The notes: generated by a model from the letters alone, not told the origin. A stretch of DNA of 64,000 bases from CAWCKS01 sp963763485 (GCA_963763485.1 CAVXOW010000008.1:372001-436000), one strand, 5' to 3'; positions 37,665 through 48,069 are shown, counted from the first letter of the stretch. Numbers and translations: made by a program.

Positions 37665-37721
37665 CGGAGAGACGCGCGCCGAAGGCGCGCTGTGCGCCTT
37701 CAACCGCTCGGCCACCTCTCC
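37665..37721 (-). ncRNA. Mini tRNA-Ser-like element, distal copy (57 nt)
   Basis: Second copy of the 57-nt element, 91 bases from the first. It differs by one base in the D-loop (GAGCGG for GAGTGG). Acceptor stem, D-stem and GC hairpin are unchanged. The 34-35-base spacers contain a palindrome around TGCGCC/GGCGCA and a GGCGCGGTT tail. Together with the tRNA this makes a 91-92-base tandem array. Confidence 0.55.
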
Positions 37722-37891
37722 GACCGCGCCTGCGCGGATTGGGAACGCTGCTTGAGCGCTCCACAATCAATCGGCGCCATCTCTTGCCGAGCGCGACGGT
37801 GATTTGCAAGCGGCATCAGCCCGCCCGGCGGATTTTTCGCAACATATTGATGCTTCTATACTTTCGCCGAAAACAGCGTATCAATGCGGCT

Positions 37892-38509
37892 ATGGCACGA
37901 GCCGAAACCATCGGCCTCATCCTCGCCGGAGGGCGGGCGCAGCGCATGGGCGGGCGCGACAAGGCGTTTCTGCCGCTCGCGGGCGCCAGCCTCGTGCAGC
38001 GCGCAATCGCACGCCTGGCCCCACAATGCGACCGTGTCATTATAAATGCCAATCGGGAGCTTGCGCAGCTCGCCCAACTTGACCTTCCCGTGATCAGCGA
38101 CTCCGTTGCTGGCCATGCGGGCCCGTTGGCCGGCGTTCTCGCCGGACTCGACTGGCTCGCCGACCACGCGCCTGACACCGCGCTCCTGACCGTGCCGGTC
38201 GACGGACCGTTTTTTCCCTCCGACCTCTGCGCCAAATTACGGGCAGCGGCGAAGTCGACAGACGCCGCAATCGCCTGTGCGCAATCCGGCGGCCGCCGGC
38301 ATGGCGTCTACGGACTGTTTTCAGCCGCGTTGCGTGCCGACCTGCGCCGCGCGCTGACCGTCGACGGCATCCGCAAGGTGGACCAGTGGCTTGGCCGTCA
38401 TGACGTGGCGGTCGCCGAATGGCCGACGGAGCCGATCGATCCGTTCTTCAACGTGAATACGCCTGACGATCTCGCTCTCGCCGAGCAGTTTTTGCGCGCT
38501 TGCCAATAA
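37892..38509 (+). CDS. mobA: Molybdenum cofactor guanylyltransferase MobA
   Basis: 205 residues from the ATG at 37892. The nucleotide-binding pattern GLILAGGRAQRMGGRDK is at residues 8-24 and a VDGPFFP block near 107 replaces the usual VDxPFL. It attaches GMP to molybdopterin for DMSO-reductase-type enzymes. The window itself encodes a molybdenum hydroxylase (coxSLM), which normally uses the cytosine form, so the two need not be functionally linked. Followed by a palindromic repeat and tusA. Confidence 0.88.
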   Translation: MARAETIGLILAGGRAQRMGGRDKAFLPLAGASLVQRAIARLAPQCDRVIINANRELAQLAQLDLPVISDSVAGHAGPLAGVLAGLDWLADHAPDTALLTVPVDGPFFPSDLCAKLRAAAKSTDAAIACAQSGGRRHGVYGLFSAALRADLRRALTVDGIRKVDQWLGRHDVAVAEWPTEPIDPFFNVNTPDDLALAEQFLRACQ

Positions 38510-38517
38510 GACCTAAA

Positions 38518-38613
38518 GCGCGATGAGATTTGATTGAATCGTCATCGCGCATTAAATTCTTGATTGAGCATGATCTTTTCGGAAAACCGCTTCGCACTTT
38601 TCCGGATCATGCT
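38518..38613. repeat. Dispersed palindromic intergenic repeat
   Basis: Two nested symmetries: GCGCGATGA...TCATCGCGC (38518-38550) and AGCATGATC...GATCATGCT (38567-38613, with TTTTCGGAAAACCGC in the loop region). This type of sequence is widespread between genes in Bradyrhizobium relatives, which is from memory rather than from this window. Confidence 0.7.
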
Positions 38614-38637
38614 TTAGGTTGCGGCAGGAAAGTGGCC

Positions 38638-38859
38638 ATGGACATCACGCTTGATTTTCGCGGCCTGAAGTGCCCGCTGCCGGCGCTTCGAACCCGCAAG
38701 GCACTGGCGCAACTAAAAGCGGGAGACGTCGCAACGGTCGAATGCACCGACCCGCTGGCGGCAATCGATATTCCGCACCTCGTCGCGCAATGCGGCGATA
38801 AGCTTGAAGAGCAGTCGCGTCACAACGAGGTGCTGGTATTCCGGATCCGCAAGCGCTGA
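38638..38859 (+). CDS. TusA/SirA-like sulfur-carrier protein
   Basis: 73 residues from the ATG at 38638, with AGGAAA upstream. The family motif CPLPALRTRKAL places the active Cys at residue 12 (CPxP). TusA-like proteins carry persulfide sulfur for tRNA thiolation, molybdenum cofactor or sulfur oxidation. The position after mobA fits a cofactor link. Confidence 0.85.
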   Translation: MDITLDFRGLKCPLPALRTRKALAQLKAGDVATVECTDPLAAIDIPHLVAQCGDKLEEQSRHNEVLVFRIRKR

Positions 38860-38870
38860 AAGGCTTTGTC

Positions 38871-39221
38871 ATGATCGCTGTTCGTCCATTCCTAGCAAGC
38901 CTGGCCACGGTGGCCGCCCTGACGGCCGCGACCACTCCTGTGCTGGCGCAAACCTGCAAACGCGAAGGCACCGATGTGATGTGCGACGACGGCCGCCGCG
39001 GGGTGTGGACCGGCACCTCGATCATCTGGCAGGACGGCACCCGCTCAAGCTCGGTCACCGAGCACCCGAGCGTCATCATCGGCAACAAGCAGTCGATCCG
39101 TGTCGGCCAGGGCGTCTTTGTTGGCTCCGGCAACAACGGCAATTCGGTGCCACTGGATGATCCGAACGCGCCGAACAAGACCCGTTGCGCCATTCTCGAC
39201 GGCATGTCGTACTGCGATTAA
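38871..39221 (+). CDS. Small exported protein of unknown function
   Basis: 116 residues with a signal peptide cleaved near TPVLAQ (about residue 27). The mature part has four cysteines (TCKR, MCDD, RCAI, YCD) that could form two disulfides, and a Gly/Asn-rich middle (VFVGSGNNGNS). Only 11 bases after the TusA-like gene, so probably co-transcribed. The stop overlaps the stop of convergent otsA by two bases within TTAA. Not recognised further. Confidence 0.75.
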   Translation: MIAVRPFLASLATVAALTAATTPVLAQTCKREGTDVMCDDGRRGVWTGTSIIWQDGTRSSSVTEHPSVIIGNKQSIRVGQGVFVGSGNNGNSVPLDDPNAPNKTRCAILDGMSYCD

Positions 39222-40672
39222 TGCACGCGAACATTACCGCTGGCGGCGACGCCTGCGGCCGGGACCAGCGCCGGCTGCAGCCCGGCAAACGCACGCCGCG
39301 ACGGGGTCTCTTCCAGAGCGCTGACAAATTCGGCGAACCATTGATGAATGGTATGGCCTTTGAGTTTCGCCATCATCGCCGCCCAGCGCTCGCGCCGCTC
39401 CAGGATCGACATCGTCAGCGCCGTGTGCATTGCGCGCGCGATTGCATCGATATCGGACGGATTGACGATCAACGCCGCGTCGAGCTCATTCGCCGCGCCG
39501 GCATAACGCGACAACACCAGAACACCGGGATCGTCGGGGTTTTGCGCAGCGACATATTCCTTGGCGACCAGGTTCATGCCGTCCTGCATCGGCGTCACGA
39601 CCCCGATCTGCGCCGAGCGGTAGAACCCGGCCAGCACGTTCTGACTGTAACCCTTGCTGAGATAGCGGATCGGAGTCCAGTCAACCTCGCCATGCCGGCC
39701 GTTGACGTCGGTGACGAGGCCGGCAAGCTCGGCCTGTAAACTCTCGTACGCTTCAATTTCGCCACGCGAGGGGGTCGCAATCTGCAGCAGCGACAGCGTA
39801 CGCTTGAGCTCTGGATGAACCGTCAACAGGCGATCGAACGCATAGATCCGGTTGACTAGGCCCTTTGAGTAATCGACGCGATCGACGCCGATCGCGAGCC
39901 GCTCACCGCGCAACGACAGGCGCAGCCGCGACACGTCGGGATGCGTGATCGCGCGCGCGGCCATCGACGCGAAGCCGTCGACGTCGATGCCGATCGGAAA
40001 CACCGCAAGCCGGGACAGCCCGAAGCGCGAGGTAACGAGACCGTCGTCCACCTCGAGACCGAGTTCCTTGCGAATATAATCCGCGAAATTCGCGCAATCG
40101 TCTTCGGTCTGGAAACCGATCAGATCATAGGCCAGCATCGACTCGATCAGCTGGCGATGGTTCGGGATACGCGCGGCGATGCTGCGCACCGGCCATGGCG
40201 TGTGCAAAAAAAATCCGATCGGCTCGATCACACCCTGGTGCCGCAACTCGGCGCCGAGCGCGAGGAAGTGATAATCCTGGATCCAGTAGACGGTATCGGG
40301 CTTGCGGAAATGCAACAGCGCCTCTGCCACGAAGGCGTTGACCTCGCGGTAGCAGTGATAGTCGTCGGCTGATGCGCGAATCAAGTCGCTGCGCGAATGC
40401 AGCGCCGGCCACAGCGCCGAATTGGCAAAGCCCTGATAGTAACCGCCATAGTGCGCCGCCGGCAGATCGAGCATCGCGAGCGTGCCGTGACCCAGACTCT
40501 CGGTCTTGATCGGCGTCGACGCCCGGCCGTCACAGACGCGGCCGCTGGAACCAACCCAGATCGCGCCACTCCTTTCGACAGCAGGCAGCAGCGCGGCTGC
40601 CAGTCCCCCGGTCATGGGTTCATTCGATTTGGCGCGCGCGATGCGATTTGAGACAACGACTAGATTGTTCAT
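39218..40672 (-). CDS. otsA: Trehalose-6-phosphate synthase OtsA
   Basis: 484 residues from the ATG at 40670-40672, where the conserved NLVVVSNRIA opening starts; the frame continues upstream without similarity. GT20 motifs are GGLAAALLP near 23, WIQDYHFLALG near 130, FLHTPWP near 153, GVDRVDYSKGL near 255 and DGMNLVAKEYVAAQ near 355. Makes trehalose 6-phosphate from UDP-glucose and glucose 6-phosphate, an osmo- and desiccation protectant. OtsB and a GH15 enzyme lie upstream on the same strand. Confidence 0.95.
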   Translation of the reverse strand: MNNLVVVSNRIARAKSNEPMTGGLAAALLPAVERSGAIWVGSSGRVCDGRASTPIKTESLGHGTLAMLDLPAAHYGGYYQGFANSALWPALHSRSDLIRASADDYHCYREVNAFVAEALLHFRKPDTVYWIQDYHFLALGAELRHQGVIEPIGFFLHTPWPVRSIAARIPNHRQLIESMLAYDLIGFQTEDDCANFADYIRKELGLEVDDGLVTSRFGLSRLAVFPIGIDVDGFASMAARAITHPDVSRLRLSLRGERLAIGVDRVDYSKGLVNRIYAFDRLLTVHPELKRTLSLLQIATPSRGEIEAYESLQAELAGLVTDVNGRHGEVDWTPIRYLSKGYSQNVLAGFYRSAQIGVVTPMQDGMNLVAKEYVAAQNPDDPGVLVLSRYAGAANELDAALIVNPSDIDAIARAMHTALTMSILERRERWAAMMAKLKGHTIHQWFAEFVSALEETPSRRAFAGLQPALVPAAGVAASGNVRVH

Positions 40673-40841
40673 AGCTCGGTCCCGCAATTGGCTGCTAAAT
40701 AAACTGTTGTTCATAAACATGGTTCCCGTCCCAATCTTGGACGCGATAACAGCGAGTTCCAGGCATTTTCGGGAAGATGGAACCGCGGGCCGTGCAGAAT
40801 TACGGCACAAAGTGATCAGGGAGCGCGGAATCCGATAAGAT

Positions 40842-42632
40842 TCAGCCCCGCCAGTAGCGGTCTTCCCAGCTGCGCGACAATTTCATGCCGGTCAAAATCA
40901 ATCCGGCCATCGAATAAGTCTGCGGAAAATTTCCGCACAATGCGCCTGAGGTTGGATCGACGTCTTCGGACAGCAATCCATAACGATTGCGGCTTGCCAA
41001 TGCGTCGACGAACAAATCGCGTGCTTCGTCCCTGCGGCCGAGCTGCCACCAGGCATCGATCAGCCAGAAGCGGCAGATCAGGAACGCCGTCACCGGCAGA
41101 CCGAAATCATCGGCCGCCGCATAGCGCATCACGTGCTTCTCGCGCACCAGCTCTTTTTCCATGGCGGCGACCGTGCTGACGAAGCGCGGATCGTCGACCT
41201 CGCAAACGCCGAGATCGGGCAACAGCAATACGCTGGCGTCGAGATCGTCGGAGCCGAACGCCGCAGTGAACGCCTTGCGCTTCGGATTCCACGCGCGCTC
41301 GAGCAGTTCGCGATGCAACGGATCGGCCTTCGCATTCCAGTAGCTGACTCGATCCTGCAGACCCAGCCGGTTCGCGATTGCCGAAAGGCGATTCATACCG
41401 GCCCAGCACATCGCCGACGAATGGGTGTGGATGCGCTGACGACCGCGATATTCCCAGATGCCGGCGTCGGGCGCGAGCGACACCTTGTCGGCCTTTTCGC
41501 CGAGCGTCTCGAGCAGCCCGAACAGGCTCTCGTCGCCCGGCTTCGGCAACCGGCGATCGAAGAACAACGGCAAGGCTGCCAGAATGACGCTGCCGTAGGT
41601 ATCGTGCTGAACCTGATCGACAGCAGCGTTGCCGATCCGCACCGGGCCGTCGCCGCGGTAACCCTTGAGATCAGTCGCGATGCGTTCCTCAAGCGACAGG
41701 TTCGGGACGACACTGTAGACCGGCTTGAGCGGACCATCGCGGTTCGCCGCGATCGACAGCGTGAAGCCGATAAAATCTTCCATCGTCTGGGTGGCGCCGA
41801 CGCGATTGAGCGCTTTCACCACAAAGTAGGCGTCGCGCAGCCAGCAATAGCGATAGTCCCAGGTTCGCCCGGATCCGGGCGCTTCCGGGATTGACGTCGT
41901 GTGTGCGGCGACGACGCCGCCGGTCTCCTCGAAATTAGACAGTTTCAGCGTGATCGCCGCGCGGATGATGGCTTCCTGCCATTCATAGGAAATGTAGAGA
42001 CGCCGTACCCAGTCGCGCCAGTAATCGCGCGTCTGCTCGGCGAAGGACGTCGCCGTAGCGGCGAGGTCGCCCGGGAACGGTTCGTCCGGACCGAACACGA
42101 GATGCAACGGACGCGTGATCACGAACGGGGTTTCGTTCTGGATCAGCGACAGCGGCGCGTCGGTCGTGACGCGCATCGCGGTATCACCCTCGACGTAGCG
42201 AATATGATTGCTGCCGAGCAACGGCTGGGCAAACGGTTTGCCGTAGGAATGAGTTGGCCGGATCTTGATGGTGATCAGCGGCAGGCCCTTGACCGGTTCG
42301 ATGATGCGGAACAGCTGCACCGGGCGAAACACGCGGCCGTATTGCCGGAAGCGCGGCGCGAAGTCGGTGATTCTCACCGCGTTGCCGCGTGTGTCAGTCA
42401 GGACGGTCGATACCAGCGCCGTATTACGGACGTACTCCGATTGATAGTCCGCCAGATTGTCCAGCACGACTTCGCTGAAGCCCTTCTCCTCGTCGCCGGC
42501 AACGAGGCGCGAGAACATCGGATTGGCGTCGAAATTCGGAAAGCACCACCACACCAGCCGCGACATCGGATTTACCAGCGCGGCCGTGCGGCAATTGCCG
42601 ATCACGGCAAGGTCAAGACCATGATCGATCAT
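40842..42632 (-). CDS. Glycoside hydrolase family 15 protein (glucoamylase/trehalase-like)
   Basis: 596 residues, typical of bacterial GH15. RTWDYRYCWLRDAYF near 260 is the family hallmark. The first acid is in GIWEYRGRQ near 395 and the second in LLSEDVDPTSGALCGNFPQ near 560. Some relatives hydrolyse trehalose and others alpha-glucans. Between otsB and otsA it probably adjusts trehalose or its glucan precursors. The start overlaps the otsB stop by 4 bases. Confidence 0.9.
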   Translation of the reverse strand: MIDHGLDLAVIGNCRTAALVNPMSRLVWWCFPNFDANPMFSRLVAGDEEKGFSEVVLDNLADYQSEYVRNTALVSTVLTDTRGNAVRITDFAPRFRQYGRVFRPVQLFRIIEPVKGLPLITIKIRPTHSYGKPFAQPLLGSNHIRYVEGDTAMRVTTDAPLSLIQNETPFVITRPLHLVFGPDEPFPGDLAATATSFAEQTRDYWRDWVRRLYISYEWQEAIIRAAITLKLSNFEETGGVVAAHTTSIPEAPGSGRTWDYRYCWLRDAYFVVKALNRVGATQTMEDFIGFTLSIAANRDGPLKPVYSVVPNLSLEERIATDLKGYRGDGPVRIGNAAVDQVQHDTYGSVILAALPLFFDRRLPKPGDESLFGLLETLGEKADKVSLAPDAGIWEYRGRQRIHTHSSAMCWAGMNRLSAIANRLGLQDRVSYWNAKADPLHRELLERAWNPKRKAFTAAFGSDDLDASVLLLPDLGVCEVDDPRFVSTVAAMEKELVREKHVMRYAAADDFGLPVTAFLICRFWLIDAWWQLGRRDEARDLFVDALASRNRYGLLSEDVDPTSGALCGNFPQTYSMAGLILTGMKLSRSWEDRYWRG

Positions 42633-43432
42633 TGCGGGGCAACCTCACGCTCTGCCAGTCTGGCGAGCCAGCGCCTGACATCGCGCGGCCGGCCGAACTG
42701 ACCGGCGACGCCGCGGGCTCTGCGGCCGACCGAGAACGATAACCCCGCGATATCGGGCATGATCGCAAACACCGCATCGTCGGTGACGTCGTCGCCGAAG
42801 AACACCGGACAACGCCCCGCGAATGGAACGTGTGTCATCAACTCGCGTACGCCGGACGCTTTGGAAAACCCGGAGGGCTTGATTTCAACCACACGCTTCC
42901 CCGGCAACACGTCGATCGGCGCTTCCGACAATTCGCTTCTGATCGCCGCCACGCGGGCGAAGATGGCAGGTTCGTACTCGATGGCTTGACGATAGTGGAT
43001 GGCGAGCGAATAGCTCTTGTCTTCGATCAGGATCCGCTCGCTCATGTCGCCAATCGCGGCAAACCTCCGCTTCAGTTCAGGACTCATCGGATAAGCGCCA
43101 ACGGCATACGCTTTCGACGTCGGCGATACCCGTATCTCCGCGCCGTGACCGCCAATCGCGGGCAGCATCAAGGGTGCGAAGATACGATCGATGTCGACGA
43201 TCGAACGTCCGCTGACAAAGGCCACGGCACCATCCGTGAGCTCGAACAGACGGTGCAATGCGCTCCGCAATTCCTTTGGCACGACCACCGCGTCAGGCGT
43301 CGGAGCGAGATCGAGCAACGTGCCGTCGATATCGAACAGGAATGCGCAACGGTTCAGCGACGGCAGAACCGGTTGCAGCGCCGGACCATGCGACGCCGAC
43401 AACGTCTCGAAGGTGAAATCAATGTCTGCCAT
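42629..43432 (-). CDS. otsB: Trehalose-6-phosphate phosphatase OtsB
   Basis: 267 residues. HAD phosphatase motif I FLFDIDGTLLDLAP places the nucleophile at D34 and the acid at D36; AFVSGRS is motif II and FFGDDVTDDAVF motif IV. Removes phosphate from trehalose 6-phosphate made by OtsA. Coupled to the GH15 gene and 5 bases after the MFS gene stop. Confidence 0.94.
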   Translation of the reverse strand: MADIDFTFETLSASHGPALQPVLPSLNRCAFLFDIDGTLLDLAPTPDAVVVPKELRSALHRLFELTDGAVAFVSGRSIVDIDRIFAPLMLPAIGGHGAEIRVSPTSKAYAVGAYPMSPELKRRFAAIGDMSERILIEDKSYSLAIHYRQAIEYEPAIFARVAAIRSELSEAPIDVLPGKRVVEIKPSGFSKASGVRELMTHVPFAGRCPVFFGDDVTDDAVFAIMPDIAGLSFSVGRRARGVAGQFGRPRDVRRWLARLAEREVAPQ

Positions 43433-43437
43433 GCTAC

Positions 43438-44955
43438 CTAATCGACCGCAGCCAGCGGCCGCGCCACGTCTTCAAGCGACCTGCGCTCGCTGGCAACACA
43501 AAGACACCATGCCAGTCCTGCCGCTGCGATCATAAGGATTGATCCAAAAAGATATCCGACAAAAACACTGTTGCGTGAGCCGGATTCTATCAGCACGCCA
43601 AACAGCGCCGGACCGATGATGCCGCCGATGCCGGTACCGACAGCATAGAACAGCGCGATGGCGAGAGCCCGGACCTCCAGCGGAAAAGTTTCGCTGACGG
43701 TCAGATAGGCCGCGCTCGCCGCGGGCGACGCGAAGAAGAACACGACCATCCACGCGATCGTCTGCGTTTCCGCCGACAGCGCCCCGATCGAGAACAGGTA
43801 ACCCGACAACGCGAGCAGTACGCCTGACAGAGCATAAGTCAAGGTGATCATGACACGTCGACCGAGCGTGTCGAATAATCGCCCGAGCAGCAGAGGACCC
43901 AGGAAATTCCCCGCGGCGAACGGGAGGATGTAAAGGCCGATACGATCGGTCGCGATGCCGAAGAAATCGGTCAGCACCAAGGCATAGGTGAAAAAGATTG
44001 CGTTGTAGAAGAAGGCCTGTGCGGCCATCAACCCAAGGCCCAGCACCGCGCGGGAGCGGTAGGAATGAACAATGGTCTGAACGAACTCGGCGAGCGGCGT
44101 GGTGCGGCGTTGCCGCAATACGATCCGCAACAACCCCTCTCTCTCGCTATCTGTCACCGGTTGGCCTGCGCGCCGCTCGATGTTGTCGACGATTGCGGCC
44201 GCATGAGCGGCGTCGCCGTGGATCACGAGCCAGCGCGGACTTTCCGGAATCCAGAAGCGCATAAAGAAAACGATCAGGCCGATGGCTGCGCCAATGAAGA
44301 AGCACAGGCGCCAGCCGAGTTCCGGATCGAGCAGCGCAGGATCCAGCAGCACCGTGGTCGCGGCAGCGCCCAGCGCGGCGCCGACCCAGAAGGTGCCGTT
44401 GATGGCAAGATCGGTCCAGCCACGATAGCGCGCAGGGATGAATTCCTGGATGGTCGAGTTGATCGCGGTGTATTCGCCGCCAATGCCGGCCCCGGTCAAA
44501 AATCGGAACAGCGCGTAGCTCGAGGCGCTCCAGGAGAACGCGGTGGCGGCAGTTGCGAGCAGATAGATCGCGAGCGTGGTGAAGAACAGTTTTGTTCGGC
44601 CGAACCTGTCAGTCAGCCAGCCAAAGCCAACCGCACCGAGCACCGCGCCAGCGAGATAGCCGCTGTTGGCGAGACCAACGTCGACATTGCTCAGCCGCAG
44701 TACCGGGCTCTGTTTCAGCGCGCCCGATACCGAGCCGGCCAGCGTGACCTCCAGACCGTCGAGAATCCAGGTCACACCGAGCGCCACCACGACGAGGGTA
44801 TGGAACGAACTCCAGCGCAGGCGGTCCAGCCGCGCCGGGATATCGGTTGTCACCAGACCCGCAGAGGTGCGTGCGTCGCCTGGACGGACTTCCGTTTGCA
44901 GATCGGTGGAATCTGAGCCGACAGATAATGCTTTTGCGGTGCGCGGCACGGCCAT
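43438..44955 (-). CDS. MFS transporter, sugar-porter-like
   Basis: 505 residues with about 12 hydrophobic helices. The MFS loop-2 motif GWLTDRFGRTK lies near residue 112, RFLTGAGIGGEYTAINS near 145 and PESPRWL near 225, as in the sugar/acid symporter group. First gene of the otsBA cluster on this strand, so sugar or sugar-acid transport is reasonable; the substrate is not determined. Confidence 0.88.
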   Translation of the reverse strand: MAVPRTAKALSVGSDSTDLQTEVRPGDARTSAGLVTTDIPARLDRLRWSSFHTLVVVALGVTWILDGLEVTLAGSVSGALKQSPVLRLSNVDVGLANSGYLAGAVLGAVGFGWLTDRFGRTKLFFTTLAIYLLATAATAFSWSASSYALFRFLTGAGIGGEYTAINSTIQEFIPARYRGWTDLAINGTFWVGAALGAAATTVLLDPALLDPELGWRLCFFIGAAIGLIVFFMRFWIPESPRWLVIHGDAAHAAAIVDNIERRAGQPVTDSEREGLLRIVLRQRRTTPLAEFVQTIVHSYRSRAVLGLGLMAAQAFFYNAIFFTYALVLTDFFGIATDRIGLYILPFAAGNFLGPLLLGRLFDTLGRRVMITLTYALSGVLLALSGYLFSIGALSAETQTIAWMVVFFFASPAASAAYLTVSETFPLEVRALAIALFYAVGTGIGGIIGPALFGVLIESGSRNSVFVGYLFGSILMIAAAGLAWCLCVASERRSLEDVARPLAAVD

Positions 44956-45047
44956 GCCTCGCCTCCCGGCTCAAGGACTTGCCAAACCCCTTTAACGCGG
45001 GAGTACGCAGCTCGGTTCCATCCGAAAATCGCTGTCGCTTCTGTGGC

Positions 45048-47090
45048 TTAGGCGGCGCGGATCGTTGCCATGAACTGGTCGAGCTCCTGGCGCAGGCGCC
45101 CGCTTTCGACCGACAGGGTCTTTGCCGAGTTCAGCACCTCTGACGAGGCCGAGCCGGTTTCGGTAGCACCGCGATTGACCTGGGTGATGTTCAACGCGAC
45201 GTCCTGGGTGCTCTTCGCCACGTTCTGCACATTGCGCGCGATCTCCTGGGTCGCGCCTCCCTGCTGTTCGACGGCGGTCGTGATCTGCGAGGCGATGCTC
45301 GACACCCGCCCGATGGTCTCGACAATCTGCTTGATCGCCGCGACTGACTCCGCGGTCGCAGTCTGCATGCTGGAAATCTGCCCGGAGATTTCGTCGGTTG
45401 CTTTCGCGGTCTGGCTGGCGAGTGTCTTCACCTCGGAAGCGACCACGGCAAAACCACGGCCGGCCTCGCCAGCGCGGGCTGCTTCGATGGTTGCGTTCAG
45501 GGCGAGCAGGTTGGTTTGTTCGGCGATCGCATTGATCAGCTTGACCACCTCGCCAATCTGCTGGGCGGCATGGGACAACTTGCCGATGCGTGCATCGGTA
45601 TCGCGGGCCTGCGACACTGCGCCATCGGCGATGACACTCGACTCGCGCACCTGACGGCCAATATCGTCGATCGAGGCGGACAACTCTTCGGTCGCGCCGG
45701 CAACCGACTGAACGCTCGAGGACGCCTCTTCCGATGCGCTGGCGACGGTCCCGGACAAGTTCTGCGTCGTCTCTGCGGTCCGCGTCAGCATGCCCGCCGC
45801 GCCTTCGAGTTCACGCGCGGATGCTGCAACATTGCCGACGATCGCGCCGACGGCAGCTTCGAAATCATCGGCAAACTTGCCGAGTTCGGAGCGCCGGGCC
45901 TCGGCTGCGCTGCGATTCGTCTCCTCCTGCTCGGCGGCATCACGTGCGGCCTTGGCCACCGCCTGAACCTTGAACTCCTCGACCGCCGCAGCCATCTGGC
46001 CGATCTCGTCCTTGCGGCCGAGCCCCGGCAACACAACCTCGAAATTGCCCGACGCAAGCTCGCGCATCGCTGCGCACATCCTGCGCATCGACGACGACAA
46101 GCCACCACCGAGCGCCACCGCCAGCATCAGGCCGAAAACGAAGCCACCGGCGCCAAATATCGTGATGCGCTGCTTGGTTTCGAGGATCGTCGCGTCGGCG
46201 GCCGCCTCGGATTTGTCCTGGGCCGCCGCAAGATCGTCCTTCAGCACCTTTGAATCGCCGACGATCCGTTCCGCCGTCGTCGACAAGTCGGATGCCAGCG
46301 TGTTGATGGTGCGGGTGTTCTCGACGAGAACTCCGAACCCGTCGCTGAATTGCTCGAGCTGCTGGGCGATTTCCTTGATGATCGGGGCCAGCTTGTCGTC
46401 GCCGGACGCGACCTGCTTGAACGCGTTCTGCACGAACTTGATGCGGGCCTGGGTGCTGGTGCCCGACGAGGCATCCGGCTTGGCGACGAAGTTGTTCGCC
46501 AGCGCCGCGGCCGCAAGATACTGGCCGAGCACATTCTTCGCCGCCGTTTGAAGGTCGCCCTGCCCCTCGGCGCCTGCCGTTTCGGCCAGTTTCTCCAACG
46601 AAAAACGCACTTTGCTGCCGCCATAACCGACCCGGTCGGCCGCGATCTGGCTGTTTGCCTTGATCAGATCGACGATTTTCGCAAGGGACGCGGACATCCC
46701 ATCGACGTCCTTCGACAGCGAGGCGATCTGCTCGCGATGCTCGGCGCTGCCGTCCGATGCCTTGAACTGGTCAATTGCGGCACGCAAGCGGGCCTGGGCA
46801 TCGAGCGCCGACTTGCCATCATCCTCGGTGCGGGAGAGGATGTAGAGCTGGGTCGCCGACTGGAATGAGCCGAGCTCACGATCGACGGAAGCGGCCATGT
46901 TCGACGCGGCCACGCCCTGGCGGTAGGACATTACGCTGCTTGTGATGCTGCCGAATCCGAGATACGCCGTCGCGATCGAGCCCGCGAAGATGGCGAGCAC
47001 GGTGAGAAAGCCAAGAATGATCTTCCAGCGAAACGACAGGTTGGAAAGGAAGGTCAACTTCAAACGGAAGGGGCGAAAGCGCACGGGCAT
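45048..47090 (-). CDS. Methyl-accepting chemotaxis protein
   Basis: About 680 residues from the ATG at 47088-47090. The first membrane helix is at about 22-46 (WKIILGFLTVLAIFAGSIA), then a mostly helical periplasmic sensor of roughly 260 residues, a second membrane helix near 305-330 and a HAMP region (MREL...LPGLGRKDEIGQM). The signalling hairpin has the invariant core INAIAEQTNLLALNATIEAA and GRGFAVVASEVKTLA. The long all-helical sensor resembles helical-bimodular types that bind organic acids, which is a guess. No CheB/R-binding pentapeptide at the end. Confidence 0.93.
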   Translation of the reverse strand: MPVRFRPFRLKLTFLSNLSFRWKIILGFLTVLAIFAGSIATAYLGFGSITSSVMSYRQGVAASNMAASVDRELGSFQSATQLYILSRTEDDGKSALDAQARLRAAIDQFKASDGSAEHREQIASLSKDVDGMSASLAKIVDLIKANSQIAADRVGYGGSKVRFSLEKLAETAGAEGQGDLQTAAKNVLGQYLAAAALANNFVAKPDASSGTSTQARIKFVQNAFKQVASGDDKLAPIIKEIAQQLEQFSDGFGVLVENTRTINTLASDLSTTAERIVGDSKVLKDDLAAAQDKSEAAADATILETKQRITIFGAGGFVFGLMLAVALGGGLSSSMRRMCAAMRELASGNFEVVLPGLGRKDEIGQMAAAVEEFKVQAVAKAARDAAEQEETNRSAAEARRSELGKFADDFEAAVGAIVGNVAASARELEGAAGMLTRTAETTQNLSGTVASASEEASSSVQSVAGATEELSASIDDIGRQVRESSVIADGAVSQARDTDARIGKLSHAAQQIGEVVKLINAIAEQTNLLALNATIEAARAGEAGRGFAVVASEVKTLASQTAKATDEISGQISSMQTATAESVAAIKQIVETIGRVSSIASQITTAVEQQGGATQEIARNVQNVAKSTQDVALNITQVNRGATETGSASSEVLNSAKTLSVESGRLRQELDQFMATIRAA

Positions 47091-47583
47091 GGCCTGTCCT
47101 GGGTTCTGAGGGCCGTGCGGCGCCACGCGCAAAAATGCGCGACACCTGCTTCTGCTGGCACGACCCGTCTCGAAATGCGGGCAAATCGTCACATCACGGG
47201 TGCCAAAATACCGAGCAAACGATAACGGCGCGTAAACCACGCGCGCCGCGCATGGCCGGGGGTAAGCCATTCGCCAACATGGGATTTGCGCGCTGGCACG
47301 CGCCCACATTGCGCTGCAGCAAGATTGGCAGGGGGGCCCACTCACCTGATGCGCAATGGAGCGGGAATGCAGACGGCTCCGTCTGCGCCCGCGGCTTCGC
47401 GAGCCAAAGGTCGTCCGCACAATGCGAGCCGCCCAATATTCCGGCTCCTTCGTGGGCACGACCCAAAATGATTTTTTTGCGACAGACGAAAATCTAATTG
47501 AATTGCGCTGAGAGCAGCGGCCTACTTCAATGCAACCAAGAAACGCTGCCCGCGGAAACGTCTACAGTCCTGAGGAGGATCGA
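47091..47583. other. 493-base gap upstream of coxS and the chemoreceptor gene
   Basis: Divergent control region. Frames here are short, lack ribosome-binding sites and encode Arg/Pro/Cys-rich sequence, so I see no gene. A strong GAGGAGG ribosome-binding site precedes coxS at 47584. No clear operator found. Confidence 0.6.

Positions 47584-48069
<486 letters not shown>

Noticed and set aside
37511..37721. 91-base repeats as a CRISPR array
   Set aside because: The repeats are contiguous tRNA-derived units without unique spacers, and no cas genes are present.
47135..47497. Plus-strand frame upstream of coxS
   Set aside because: No ribosome-binding site, atypical composition, and it lies in the divergent control region.
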